Source: Corinectria fuckeliana
Lineage: Eukaryota; Ascomycota; Sordariomycetes; Hypocreales; Nectriaceae
Length of the DNA: 64,000 bases
Assembly (NCBI GenBank): GCA_019137255.1
Contig: WPDH01000063.1
Location: 124,001-188,000, forward strand
Reading direction: 5' to 3'
The translations under genes and the position numbers were made by a program. Of this stretch, positions 41,128-51,860 are shown piece by piece. Position 1 is the stretch's first letter; every line of letters starts with the position of its first letter. The notes below the pieces were generated by a model. The model ran no database searches. It saw nothing but the letters and a program-made list of their open reading frames with translations, and was not told the origin of the DNA.

Positions 41128-42258
41128 ATGAGCGGCCATCAGGATTACCGCGACGACTACAAGCATCCTCAGGGTGAATACCCACCGGGGGGTGCTGGGC
41201 TGGCAGGTTCCTACTACAACGAAGCCTCGGGCGGATATCAGCAGCAACAGCACCAGCAACCGCCACCGTACGGGTATAATTCCCAAGGCGACAGGCCGGG
41301 GCGTGACGACCGCCGCGACGACTTCGACCGACGAGATGATCGACGAGATGACTATGACCAACGAAACGACTTTGACCGTCGTGATTCTGACCGCCGCGAC
41401 GACCAAGACGGCCCCGACGGCGAGCGCGGCGTTCTCGGCGCCCTAGCCGGCGGCGCGGCCGGAGCTTACGGCGGCCACACCCTCGGCGGCAAAGCGACCG
41501 GCCACAGCAAGACAAGCGGCGTGGTCGGCGCTCTCGTCGGCGCCTTCGCCGGCCACAAGCTGCAGGACGCGGCGTCCGACTGGAAGGACGAGCGAGACGA
41601 GAAGGAGGACAGCAAGAAGGAGAAGCGAAGGGATTCCGACGAGAAGCACGACTACAAGCGCCGCAACAGTCGCTCCCGCAGCCGCTCACGCAGCCGCTCC
41701 AGCAGCCGGTCGTCGCATCGCCGGCGCCGCTCCGACTCGGGCCCTCGCAGCGGCCACTACGCCGGCCACTTCACCGCGACATCCCGCGACATCCAGCTCG
41801 ACTCGCACGACTACTCGCTGCGCGCCTCGTGCAAGCGCAACGACGGGTCGTACCAGTCCAGCACCATCAGCCTGGACCGCATCCTGCAGAACGACGGCGG
41901 CAGTTTCCGCTGGGCTTCGACCGGCGGTCACGGCCGCGGCCCGCAGAGCTACACCGTCCAGCACGGCGACACGCTGCGCGGCATCGGCGCCAAGTTTGGG
42001 TGCTCGTTCGAGGACATCTCCCGGCAGAACGGCATCAGAAACCCGGATCTGATCTATCCGGGCCAGGTGCTTCAGGTCCCGGGGGCGGGCGGGAGCCAAG
42101 GAGTCAGCTTTGGTTCGTCGGCGCGGCATGTGCGTCTTGTGGATGGTGGGCAGAGGCTGGAGGCCGAGTTGCGTCGTGATAACGGGGACTGGGTTATGAG
42201 CTCGATTGTGCTGGATGAGAGGATCAAAAACGACAATGGTACATTGGAGCTGATTTAG
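41128..42258 (+). CDS. Cyanovirin-N homology protein with inserted LysM (CVNH-LysM), 376 aa
   Basis: Single exon from ATG 41128. There is no signal peptide. Residues 1-100 are Gly/Gln/Tyr-rich and then a run of D/R repeats (DRRDD units). Residues 100-145 form glycine-zipper helices (LGALAGGAAGAYGGHTLGG; VVGALVGAFAGHKL), suggesting membrane or self-association. Residues 155-215 are Lys/Arg/Ser-rich. From about 217 a CVNH lectin half (SRDIQLDSHDYSLRASC...STISLDRILQNDGGSFRW) is interrupted by a LysM module (SYTVQHGDTLRGIGAKFGCS...IYPGQVLQVP, about 278-322) and resumes (ARHVRLVDGGQRLEAELRR...SSIVLDERIKNDNGTLEL). This is the type III CVNH arrangement known in Magnaporthe and relatives. The lectin binds mannose-type glycans and LysM binds chitin-related glycans in known cases. 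Lack of a signal peptide points to an intracellular or unconventionally exported role. Confidence 0.88.
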   Translation: MSGHQDYRDDYKHPQGEYPPGGAGLAGSYYNEASGGYQQQQHQQPPPYGYNSQGDRPGRDDRRDDFDRRDDRRDDYDQRNDFDRRDSDRRDDQDGPDGERGVLGALAGGAAGAYGGHTLGGKATGHSKTSGVVGALVGAFAGHKLQDAASDWKDERDEKEDSKKEKRRDSDEKHDYKRRNSRSRSRSRSRSSSRSSHRRRRSDSGPRSGHYAGHFTATSRDIQLDSHDYSLRASCKRNDGSYQSSTISLDRILQNDGGSFRWASTGGHGRGPQSYTVQHGDTLRGIGAKFGCSFEDISRQNGIRNPDLIYPGQVLQVPGAGGSQGVSFGSSARHVRLVDGGQRLEAELRRDNGDWVMSSIVLDERIKNDNGTLELI

Positions 42259-42303
42259 GTGGTTGGGTATTAATTGGTACACCGAGCTACTTTGCTGTAC
42301 GGA

Positions 42304-43793
42304 CTACATCTTCCCTTGACGCCAGTATTCCTCCATTCTGTTGATAATCTCTTGGCAATCCTTCCGGATTCTGCGTCTGTTGCGCAGTCCCTTTAGCTGA
42401 CCAGCCTTGATACCAGCCGATATCTTCCTAAACAGATCAAACCAGTCTGTCTTGCTAGCATCCACCAGCGTAACCGGCACAGACGCACCCTTGAGTGACC
42501 CAGCTTGCAACGCACCAATCTCCTGCAGTATGCCCTTGCGAGACTCGTGACTTTCATTGTGTGTCTCTCGGAGGCGTTCTTTCAATAACTCGATCTGCCT
42601 CCGCCGCGATTCCTCGCGTTCGGTTAGGTCCTTGGCCGTAGTCGACGCCCAGAATGAGTAATCAAGCGACGACCATGCTTCCCACAGCCAAGGTCGTTCG
42701 CGAAGCGTCAAGGCTCGGAACACAAACCCGGGGAGCGGCGTGAAGGAGCCAGAGGCAATGCGAAGCGCTGCAATGCTGCTCGAGTCGAGGTTCATGACAA
42801 TCATAGCTCGCAGCTCTTGGGGTAAGCAGCTGAAGGCATCGCTTGGCCGAGATGGCTGGTCTCTCGTTGTGTCCTTAGGCAAGTCGTCGGGCTTCTGTAC
42901 CGAACCAAGAAGCTCCTGCAAGCCGGGAACGTAGCAGGTATTCGCAACCAGCATTTCGTCGCCGACAACATGCCGCCAAAACTGCCCTTGTGCTCTCTCA
43001 ACGGCCGAGTCACGAGGAAACTTGTCAAGCCTATTCATCCCTACAACTTGCCACCATTCTCCGAGCTCTGAGTAGTCGATTTTTTGGTGCCGATGTAACA
43101 GCGCCCGTTTGAAGACCTCTGAACAAATGGGATGAAAAGGAATGCCATGGTCCTCGGCTTCTCTTCCAGGCCAGATAGCGTACCGGACTTCGGGTTCTAC
43201 GCACCCGTGGCGCGCGGGAATCACTGTTAAGTTAAGAATTGGAATGTAATCTCTTAGACCGCTGAGGAAAGATCGGCCTTCCCGCTCGGATTGCTCATCA
43301 TCGTCTTCCGCCTTCCAATCCCATGATTTCCGCACGAGGCACTGCAGTGTGTTGCAGCCTCTCATCTCCTCGACTGAGATGCTGTGTCCGTTATATCCAC
43401 CGCAAAGCCCTTCTGAGAACAGTTGGGCCCGGCAATGTGCTCAAGCATATGTGTTTTGCCAATACCGGTGAACCGCCTGTCAACTTTATCATAGGGAAGA
43501 GGATCCGGGCATTCAGGGTAAAACACGTCCACTGATCCGTCCTCGGCGGCATTATTCTCCGTCAGGTTGGCGTAGCCACTGTAGAGGGTGGCCTTCGGCC
43601 AAAAAGACTCGCGCCGAGCCACCGAGCAGCCTGGCTTGCAGTGGCTCCGCGTAAAATGTTCGCTTTGCACGAAATTTCGACTTGCGAACTCGGCGTAGTC
43701 CCAGCCGGCAGATCGAGGCTCATTTGCCGTCCGGATTCGACCGATGCTGAAGCTGACGCCGCAGATTTGGCATTGGTCTTCGTAGAAGTGCAT
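42304..43793 (-). pseudogene. F-box domain protein with an apparent frameshift
   Basis: The first part (43793 to about 43400, MHFYEDQCQICGVSFSIGRI) and the second (43365 to 42304) are two halves of one fungal F-box family protein. The F-box lies in the second half (DAFSCLPQELRAMIVMNLDS, with SSSIAALRIAS). The family's linking motif GGYNGHSISVEEMRGC is present at 43405-43360, but one base out of frame from the preceding EHIAGPNCSQKG. A single-base insertion or deletion near 43410-43420 therefore splits the gene, and no splice signals bridge it. F-box proteins recruit substrates to SCF ubiquitin ligases. Apart from this lesion both halves are open, so either a recent mutation or a base-calling error is possible. 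Confidence 0.7.
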
Positions 43794-44237
43794 GGTGTGG
43801 GGTGGCGAGGTAGGACGCCTTGTTGCTGCAGCTGGCGGATGTGGTTGCTTTCACCGTGGGTGACGGGTACCTCAGAGCCGTATAACGACGGCTTCTGCCC
43901 TGTTCGACTAGTTGATGGCCGAATTATTGGAGAGGGTGATGTGGTGAGAGGTGAATCTAAAGGGTTGTTGGTTTCACATCTAGCAGTAGGTCCTTGGCTG
44001 CCTCAGTTACTGTTGAGGGGTGGTGGCCGCCTAGCTTTATAGAAGATTAATTAGCATCCTCACATCAGCCTGTTCAACAGTTTCTATTCGAGACTGACCT
44101 TTCTGTAATGTTCTCAAGTTCTAAGCTGAACACTTGCTCCTTTTTCGCGGAACAGGCTGGTTTCTTTCAGTGCAAACCAAACTAGCGCCATCACTGCTAT
44201 GCTATCGCACTCTATCATCGCCGACTCAAGCCACTCC
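43794..44237. other. Intergenic between F-box and CorA-like genes
   Basis: No supported gene; probably the F-box gene's promoter and the 3' end of the CorA-like gene. Confidence 0.45.
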
Positions 44238-46294
44238 CTAAGTAGAAGCATGGTGAGTTGGCCGCTTGATCTTGTCGAGGAAAACTTGATATGCCGCGGT
44301 CCAGCTAGTTCGGAGATGGACCTTTCGTTTCATCTTGCCAAGCGAAGATGAGCATGATTTGATCCATCCCGAGATATCCTGGGCCAGCGTTCCGCTCTTC
44401 CGTCTTGTTATGTCCCAGCGTTCTTGCACAAAGATATTCCCTGCCCGAAACCATCTGGGAACAGCATAGTCACTCTTCCAGTCCGGACGAGCAACAAAGT
44501 CTTGAAAAGGGCGCAGCCACTTGATCCATCTTTCCGAACTAGTAAACCGTCTGGCCTCAAAGCGTTGCTGATGAGGGAAAATGAAATCCTCAGTAATCCA
44601 GTCCTCCAGAAGGCTTAGGCCCGAAACCCCATGCAAGTCCCTGGATGTCTGGCTGTGTTTGCCGAAGGCCACGTAGATCAAGAAAACGAATGCGAGCTGT
44701 GGCGAGTGAAGGCTGAAGCGAAGCCCGAAAGCAATGAGCTTTTGGGATTGTTTGGTCAGCACCTTGCCCCCAAACCACCACAGGAGAAAGGTCGAGATGG
44801 TGATTACTATTGCAGTGATGATGAAAGTAGTAATGGGAAGGAAGCCAGTTCCGAATTCCTTTGCGTTGATTCCGAACAAAGTCGCACTAAAAATGAGGGG
44901 AATGAAAATGAAAGCAAGTTGGGTAAGCAACTTGACGCTGTCAGTCATCTCGATCGACTTCCTCGACTCAGCCAGGCTGAACGAACCAATTTGGCTTTTA
45001 ATGTGCTTCTCAAAATGGTCCTTTGTTTTTCAACCACGGTTTCGATGTGTTCCACCATTGCGAGACACTTGGCCACGTGTGGTGAGTCCAGCATAGCATG
45101 CTCCCGCGCGAAACATCGAGTGCCGAGCAGCGCCGTGGACACGGTTATATCCAGCCTAATGTGCTCCATATAGACTTGGTCGGAGGCCTGTGGCGGCTCG
45201 GATCGTTGATATAACTGAGTCGACAGCCACGAAACGGACTGGAAAAGAGTGTGTAAGACAAGGTGGTGGTACAGGAAGAGCATCTCTGTTGGACGGCCGA
45301 TTTCAGTAGCCTGGGTTTTGTCGAAGCGGCACAGAATATCGGCAAAGACGTCGATATTCCATGACAGGTTCGATGGTGCTTGCACTCCATTGTTCACACT
45401 CAAGTAATGACAACAGGCGTGGTGACCGAAAAGGGATTCCGATTCTCGTGGATCTCTTGTTTCTACAATAATTATGACTAGAGAGTGATTAGAATTTGGC
45501 CGAAATGGAAAGCATATGGCACAAACGGGAAAAGGAACAAAATATGTGCAAGACTCAAGGATTTTGGCCCCAAGACCCTTCATACCTGTTGGAACCTTTG
45601 CCTTGTCGTTTGAGATGACAAGTCCAGACATCGATGGCAGGCAAAATGTCGTTTGGTCAATATCCTTTTGATGCGTGTGAATCAATTCAAGGGCGGAAAT
45701 GCCCGCGGAAGAGTAGTTTGGACAGTCGTTGGGCCTGGGAGCGACCTGAATGAGCTTGCCGTGATTAAAGTCCAGATCGACCCGATTGCGACTCAAAACA
45801 CCCCAGAGATAGATGGGATTGAGATCGTAAAAAGGGGCCAAGGTGTCAAGAGCTGCCCTTTCAATCCAGGCCATCTCTTCGCACTCTAGCACAACAACCC
45901 TAGCCGTGGCGCCGTTCTCGTCGCCGAGAGTATGCCCGTCAAGAGCTCTACTGAGCCGCCAGCCGGTGTCCATGGCATCAGCGATCAGAGCCCGTGTGCG
46001 AGGACGAGTATTGATAGGCCGCAAAGGATCAAGAAGATTATTTAGAAAGCTGTGAAGCCACTTGAAGCATTCAACATTGGGGATTGTCTGAAACAAATTG
46101 TGGATATAATGAGCATATGAGGGAAATATCGGACTTGGCGAAGCTGGTGCTCGAGGAGTGCCCCCACTATCTTGTCCCCTTGTGTAGTATGACATAAATT
46201 GAGGTTGTATTCCTAAGAGAGGCGATTGAGACATTGTGCACTGACTGAGGTAGTGCTGAAGTTGGCAAATTGATGGAAATAATAGGACTGACAT
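44238..46294 (-). pseudogene. CorA-like Mg2+ transporter-domain protein with a frameshift
   Basis: Two overlapping minus-strand frames form one gene. The first covers the cytosolic part; likely starts are ATG 46294 (MSVLLFPSICQL) or 46235. The second (44948-44238) carries the paired C-terminal membrane helices (KLLTQLAFIFIPLIFSATLF; FLPITTFIITAIVITISTFL). FGIN between them stands where CorA-type channels have the GMN signature. The frames meet at about 44945-44990, where the expected SLAESRKSIEMTDSVK is one base out of phase with the preceding LKAKLV. Hence one indel breaks the gene, just before the pore. A 123-nt GTATGA...TGTAG stretch at about 45466-45588 may be an in-frame intron. A second lesion was not seen. 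It could be a real mutation or a sequencing error. Confidence 0.65.
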
Positions 46295-46656
46295 GGTCGC
46301 CCAGTCGCAGTCTTTATGGAGCAAACTTTCAAGACTACACTGCCTCGTCGGAAGCCCTGGTAAGCGCCTTGGGACTCTGGCAGGTCTGCAATGGCCTTGA
46401 GGTTGAAACTGCATGCACGCTGAGTAACCCAGGCCGATTAGCCATGGTCCTGCGAATGAGCCACAGAGTTCCATTGGGTCAATTCTGGCTGCGCCCCAAC
46501 ACATGGCTAAAAAAGCGACGCGCGCAAGAATCAATCATATTCTCCGCCTAACATATCACCTTTCAGAATCACCAATCCCATTGTTCCACAAGGCCAGGGC
46601 ATGTTGTGCTCTCTTCAAGACGTAAATTGGTATGGGTACCTGTAACAGACGGGAGA

Positions 46657-46985
46657 TCAAATAGCATTATCATATCTATCAATATGCTTGGTAGTGACAT
46701 AGTTCCCATCAGCATCTTTCAACTCTACAGTCAGATGTAGTGGGGAGTTAGGATCGGTGCCACCAGCGTGCCAAGATTTTTCTCCGCTGCCAAGATATTA
46801 CAACATGCGACTACCGAGTTATGATTAATGGTTGATACATACTCGCATGCAGGGGTACATTTTACAACTGCTGAGGTAATAGGTCTACTGTCCTCCTTGG
46901 AATAAGCCATGACAGCATTCTCAACAGAGGGCGATCTTAGCATTTCGTTAGTAAAGCCAACACTGGTAGCGTCAGCGATAGTCAT
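46657..46985 (-). CDS. Small two-exon protein, 90 aa, uncharacterised
   Basis: Exon 1 is 46985-46843 and exon 2 is 46786-46657, joined across a 56-nt intron with GTATGT donor, TTAATC/ATAAC branch-like sequence and GCAG acceptor. The spliced length is 273 nt, exactly 91 codons, and the second exon lies in a different frame from the first. The product (MTIADATSVGFTNEMLRS...VVKCTPACDGEKSWHAGG...LTVELKDADGNYV...RYDNAI) is soluble, with two close cysteines and a beta-strand-like C-terminal half. There is no signal peptide. I do not recognise it. The agreement of splice phase with sensible sequence on both sides makes it a credible gene. Confidence 0.55.
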
Positions 46986-47844
46986 GCTAAGGATTTTGTT
47001 TGGTAGTAGAGTTTAAAGAAACGAGCTACAATCTAGGATTGTGACTGAAAGGTTGAAGGAGCTTAGGGGAATAATTGAAATAGAGAAGGTATAAAGGAAG
47101 ACTGTATTATAACAATAAAGATGTCGATAATGCTATATATCAATTCAAGGACAGCAATCAGCTGGGTTCCTCGTTGTTAAGGACCTAACTTCATTTTACC
47201 TCTTTTAACTGCATTTAGCCTCCTTAAATAACCTTATCTCTAACTATATTTCTACTCTACCTACCTACCTACCTAGATCTAATCTAACTAATGTACTGGA
47301 TGACTGATGACTGACTGGCTCACTGATTCACAGACTCATTAACTGGTTGACGGACCAGCTTACGATCTAGCTAGATAGTTTGCAACCTGACTGACTGAGT
47401 AGCTTATTTTAATTGACTGGCCAGCTCAAGATCTAACTCACTGACTGATTTATTGTAAAATGTAGAACTCAGTGACTGCCTGGCTATATAACTATATAAT
47501 TAGAGATATTGCTGTAGGTAGGAAGTGGTAGCCTGAAGGTTTTACTGCTGGTCCCAGACTTCTATACACCATGTTGAACTTATCTGGTGTTGGTTGTGAC
47601 CGACCGCAGACAGGATCAGGCTGAACTTTGCATTGTGCGAGCCTGTTTCGCGCCATGCTGACTTATGTTCCCTCAAACTGATTTAACGGCTCAATATACT
47701 TCGTGCCACGCCGAACCGTTACGCTATGCTGCCTGAGGCAATCACCGCGATCCCTGTACTGCCTAGTTGACCAACCCGCCGCTCGCTCATGCTTCGTACT
47801 TGTGTGCTTTTAAATCAACGACCAACCTCTTGCAACCACCCAGA
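46986..47844. other. Intergenic with degenerate tetranucleotide DNA
   Basis: No gene. It contains the GACT/CTAC-rich stretch listed separately and the promoter of the kinase gene. Confidence 0.5.
47258..47460. repeat. Degenerate (CTAC)n / (GACT)n simple-sequence tract
   Basis: CTACCTACCTACCTACC is followed by about 180 bases in which GACTGACTGG, CTGACTGACT and related units recur between unique bases, as in an old, mutated microsatellite. Confidence 0.65.
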
Positions 47845-49203
47845 ATGAGCCACGAGGAGATCGAAGAGGGTTGTGATTCGTACAGATCAGGTGGCTTCCA
47901 CCCCGTGTACATCGGCGACGTCTTCAACCAGAGATATGAGGTTCTCAACAAAATTGGTTACGGCGGCTATTCGACGGTTTGGCTGGTAAGAGATCTGAAA
48001 AGCGAGTGAGTTTGCTCTCCCCTTCCCCAAGAATGCTTGTTCGATCATTCGGCTGACGGTAAACTGCAGAGGTGGCCCCGAGAAAGATTTCCTGGCCTTG
48101 AAAGTGCTGAGTGCGGAGGCTTACGGCGCTGGCCATGACATTTTTGAGAAGGAAATATTGACTCATCTGCGAGACGGGGATCGCAAGCAGCTAGGCTATC
48201 CCTATGTCTGCCATTTGTTGGATGATTTCCAGCATAAAGGACCCAATGGCGTCCATGTTTGCCTCGTCTTTGAACTCATGGGCGAGACTCTTCGGACCTT
48301 TGGCGTTTGGTTTACCGACCACATGATCCCCAACTTTATCATGCGAAGATTTACCACTCAGCTATTGCTGGCGTTGGACTTTGCTCATTGTCACAACGTC
48401 ATCCATGCAGGTAGGTGTCCTCGTCTTACCAAATGCGGCATGACTGACTTATGATGCTTTAAGACCTAAAACCAAACAACATCTTCGACAAGTTCCGGAA
48501 TCATTCTGAGATAGAATCCGGCTATCTCAAAGACCCTGTTCCCCAACAAAACAGAGCAGAGGAACCGTACACCATTATCCCGTCCATATCACTCCGTCGG
48601 TTCTATTTTACCAAGGAAGACCCAATTGGCGAATTAGACATTGCTCTAGGGGATTGGGGAGTTTCAAGTTGGAAGGACAGACGTCTCACAAAGATCATTC
48701 AGCCAATAGCCCTGCGCTGTCCCGAAGTTCTTATCGAGGCTCCTTGGGACACTAAAACAGACTGGTGGAACCTGGGTGCCGTAATTCTCGAAGTCTTCCG
48801 CGCTGTACAGATGTTCAGTGGTCGAGTCCCTCCCGACGGTCATTACGAGCTCAAGAGGCACTTGTTCGAGATGGTCGACCTCTTTGGGCCCTTTCCGAAG
48901 GAACTGCTTGAGCAAGGGAACCAGGAAATTGTCAGCAGGATCTTCGATGGCGAGGGACGCATCAAGGACGAAGAGCCAATGACTCGGCCAAACCTGGCAT
49001 CCGATGCGTTCACGCCCGGTCTTAGTGACGAAACCAGGGAGGAATTTGTCTCGTTTTTGCGAGCTCTTATGAAAATTAACCCTGCCGAGCGCTTGGAAAC
49101 CATGGATCTCTTACGTCACCCGTGGTGGGTGCAGTGCAGTAGTATCTTAAACAAGTCACTTGATAAAGTATCTCTAGAATTCATTGTGCCATTTGTAAAA
49201 TAA
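47845..49203 (+). CDS. SRPK-like serine/threonine protein kinase, 413 aa
   Basis: Exons 47845-48005, 48070-48410 and 48464-49203 (1242 nt) join with GT-AG borders in phase. The protein is a compact eukaryotic kinase domain of the SR-protein-kinase-like type common in fungi. Features: N-terminal YIGDVFNQRYEVLNKIGYGG, glycine loop KIGYGGYSTVW, ATP lysine in LALKV, catalytic loop HADLKPNN (residues about 168-175), metal-binding DWG (ALGDWGVSSW) instead of the usual DFG, RCPEVLI in place of APE, and a C-lobe ending LRHPWW. The long spacer that splits the kinase domain of true SRPKs is short here. All catalytic residues are present, so activity is expected. The substrate is unknown. The fungal paralogues of this type are often lineage-expanded. 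Confidence 0.88.
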
Positions 49204-49479
49204 TACCTCCAAGCGCTGAGTTTGTTTTAATAGCATGAGGGCTCCCGTATTAGTCTCTAAGCTCATTGCAGTGAAGTGGGGATTCCGACTAATCATCAGA
49301 CGTTGGCTTGTTCGCCGAGAAATGAAAGAATGATAGCTACAAGAACTATAACTTTCCGCATCGCAATACTGCTATCATGAAACCTCCACCCTTCATCTAT
49401 CTCATACCAACACCCTCAATACATGTCTGATATCACAGTCCACGGGTCTGGCTGATCCACGATAAGGCACCGCGTGGTA

Positions 49480-49935
49480 TAGATATGACTCGGCTTTGTC
49501 CAGTCAAGTCAGCCCTTTTTAGTCCGCACCATAGACAGCCACATGTCCCGCCTGCTCCTTAGGTAATCCCAGGCGAAGGGCCTCCTAGTGCGCGAACTTG
49601 CCATTCGCGAATTCTCGTCCTCTCTTATTCAAGTCTTTCGCCCACTCCACATCTTGAACTGCATCAAGTTTAAGGCTCTCTTCTCTCTATTGCTCTGATA
49701 GATTAGTGCTGTTAACAACATCGCAGAGTTGGAGCTTATCACGCGTGTTGAAGTAGCTCTGGATGAAGATGTTAAGCTTAGGATAGGGCAACCCTCTAAG
49801 GCTCCGCGTGAAATCAGAAGGCTCGCAAACGATATGAACATCACGTGTAAGTACAAGAATAAAGTAGAAGTCGGTCCCTCTGCCCTGGAAGCGGCTGTAG
49901 GTATACAACAGAGACGAGCTTGGATGAGACTAGGG
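49480..49935 (-). pseudogene. Decayed gene fragment of unknown fungal family
   Basis: The minus strand reads as a continuous protein-like sequence (GRGTDFYFILVLTRDV, CEPSDFTRSLRGLPYPKL, DKLQLCDVVNSTNLSEQ, DAVQDVEWAKDLNKRGRE, LPKEQAGHVAVYGAD). It is interrupted in one frame by TAG near 49690, TAG near 49586, TAA near 49520 and TGA near 49508. Stop codons at sites where CAG, CAA or TGG would fit suggest C-to-T or G-to-A decay. An acceptor-like CTACAG precedes the segment. The family is not named here. Confidence 0.45.
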
Positions 49936-51320
49936 TTCCAAGAGGCAGTAATTGGTTGAAAATGGGTCTGACTGCAACAGTATTACTGCTTTATCGACGA
50001 GCTCCCTTGACACACAAATTTCCCAGTGCTAGTCAGTCAATTAGAAATGTTTAGCAAGGCCTCTAGCTCGGCAGGGGTTGAGGATTTGAAGAAGACATTT
50101 CCACTGTAAAAAGAAAGAACCAAGGAGCATGAGCTGTTGAACGAGAGTCGGGCAGCAGCAACTTGTGGAGTTGAGCTTATTGGGCTCACTCAAGGCGGGG
50201 TTAGAAGGAGACTAGGGGGTCAAACCAGGCAGAATCCCACCATTGGAGGATTTTCTGGTGATCTGCCGGACTTACACCCACGGAATAGCATCATCCCGTA
50301 TCTCAGACAAAGTCCCTCTACAAAAGGGCCAACCGCCTCATTTGTTGACAATATCAACGCTCAATTATCTTCCTCCTCTTCAACTCTGTCTTCCTCGTCC
50401 AGCTTGTTGAACTGCTGTGCATGCCTGGGAGAGCTGCTTGTCAGATCGTACCCGGAAAGCCTACTAGGGAGAAATTTGAAGAAGCAGCATCCAGGGAACA
50501 GGCGGACCGGCCGAGTGCAGGAGACTTGAATATAGACACCAGAGCTTATCTCAATGGCGGGAACAACAATAGTAGCCTCAACGTTTGGGCTCGGACTGCA
50601 TGGCACCATTTTGGGAAATTAGCCGTTGATACAGAAATCAATGACAGCAGGGAGGAGGTTGGGCTGGAGCGGGTCTCCATAGCGAAGTGAAGAGGGCTCG
50701 AGGTAAAGGCTGGTGGGAGCAGGCTTCCCAGTTTCCTTTGGTCTTATACTTGTTTGTATTTAGGATTAAGAAATTTGAACGAGAACCAACGTGTTTGCGG
50801 CGGTGTAGTCAGCAGAAGCTTGTACCCAACCTCCACAGACAAGTCAGCTGTAAGCACATAATCACATCTTATAAAGGTGGATTCTGTGAAGAGGTCACGG
50901 TTCTCACAAGGCAGGTATGGCATGTCAGAAGATAGGACAAAGGAGTTAATTAGTAGCATATAGTTCCAGATATGCGGTGCTACCCGTCAGCTAGTACATC
51001 TAGATCCTTTTGTGCATCATGAAGAAAGCTCTTCATTGAAGGGTAGAGCTTAGGCTTAGCCCGCTTCCACCTTTCGCCGTTTGTAAACACTTCCCTTTAT
51101 AGCCGGTTAACCTATAGAATTAATGTCTAGTAGTATGAGGTAAAGTTATTGAGTACGTTCTTAAGGAAATCCGCCTCATTAGTAATCTCGCCCTTTTTGA
51201 GCTGTACTAGCCTGCTATCACTCTTATAATTCTAGCTATTAAACTCAGTTAGCCTACTATTTTGCTGTTTGCATTGTAGTGGATGTATATCTAGAACAAG
51301 ACCTAGAAGAATGACTCGAG
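49936..51320. other. Decayed accessory DNA, no intact gene
   Basis: Overlapping short frames with no recognised motif, and a patchily AT-rich composition from about 50950 to 51300. Confidence 0.4.
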
Positions 51321-51321
51321 A

Positions 51322-51860
51322 TTGTGTATAAAGGAGTGCTACTCACCTAGAAGTACTACAATTGCTATAAAAGACCTAATGCCAGTCAACGAGGATCCCG
51401 TATCAACTAGCCTTCGCATTACGGCACTATACCTTGAGGGGCTTGAGCTACGCGCTTTCTTGACGCCCGGCCTCTTCAAGGCCCAACCGCCACGCATGCG
51501 GCGTCTTCGCGTCGACTTTCATCCCTGCCGACCCGACAGACGCTAGTACTTTGTCAGGCCGTGTGGCGAGAATCCAAACCCCGAAGGCTATGAGGTAACT
51601 GATGAGCATTACCCCCCCCCCCCCCCCGGATCCGGATGAGGCAGATGGAGAGTTGGACGAGGATTATGCCGAGAACTAGGCCGAGGATGACCTCTTCCGG
51701 CAGGACATGTTCCGCACGGAACCGCTAGCAGACCAGATCGAACCCCTTCTGTCGGCCTTGAAGATGAGTGGCTAGTTGGGCCATCCGCAAAACAGGGATC
51801 CTGACGCGGCCCAGGTGCTCATAAACATGTTTTACATTTAGGGGGCTAAGTCGAACCAGG
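51322..51860 (+). pseudogene. F-box-like protein C-terminal relic
   Basis: One plus-strand frame reads ITALYLEGLELRAFLTPG, MRRLRVDFHPCRPDRR, TAG (51546), YFVRPCGENPNPEGYEVTDE, a proline run coded by a 16-base C tract (51612-51627), DEADGELDEDYAEN, TAG, then DMFRTEPLADQIEPLL and two more stops. The stretch from RVDFHP through EPLADQIEPLL resembles the C-terminal part of a common fungal F-box protein family. Four in-frame stops show that it is dead. The F-box end lies upstream and is not recognisable. Confidence 0.5.

Noticed and set aside
41686..42282. 198-codon reverse frame under the LysM/CVNH gene
   Set aside because: It is an antisense shadow of the recognised plus-strand domains.
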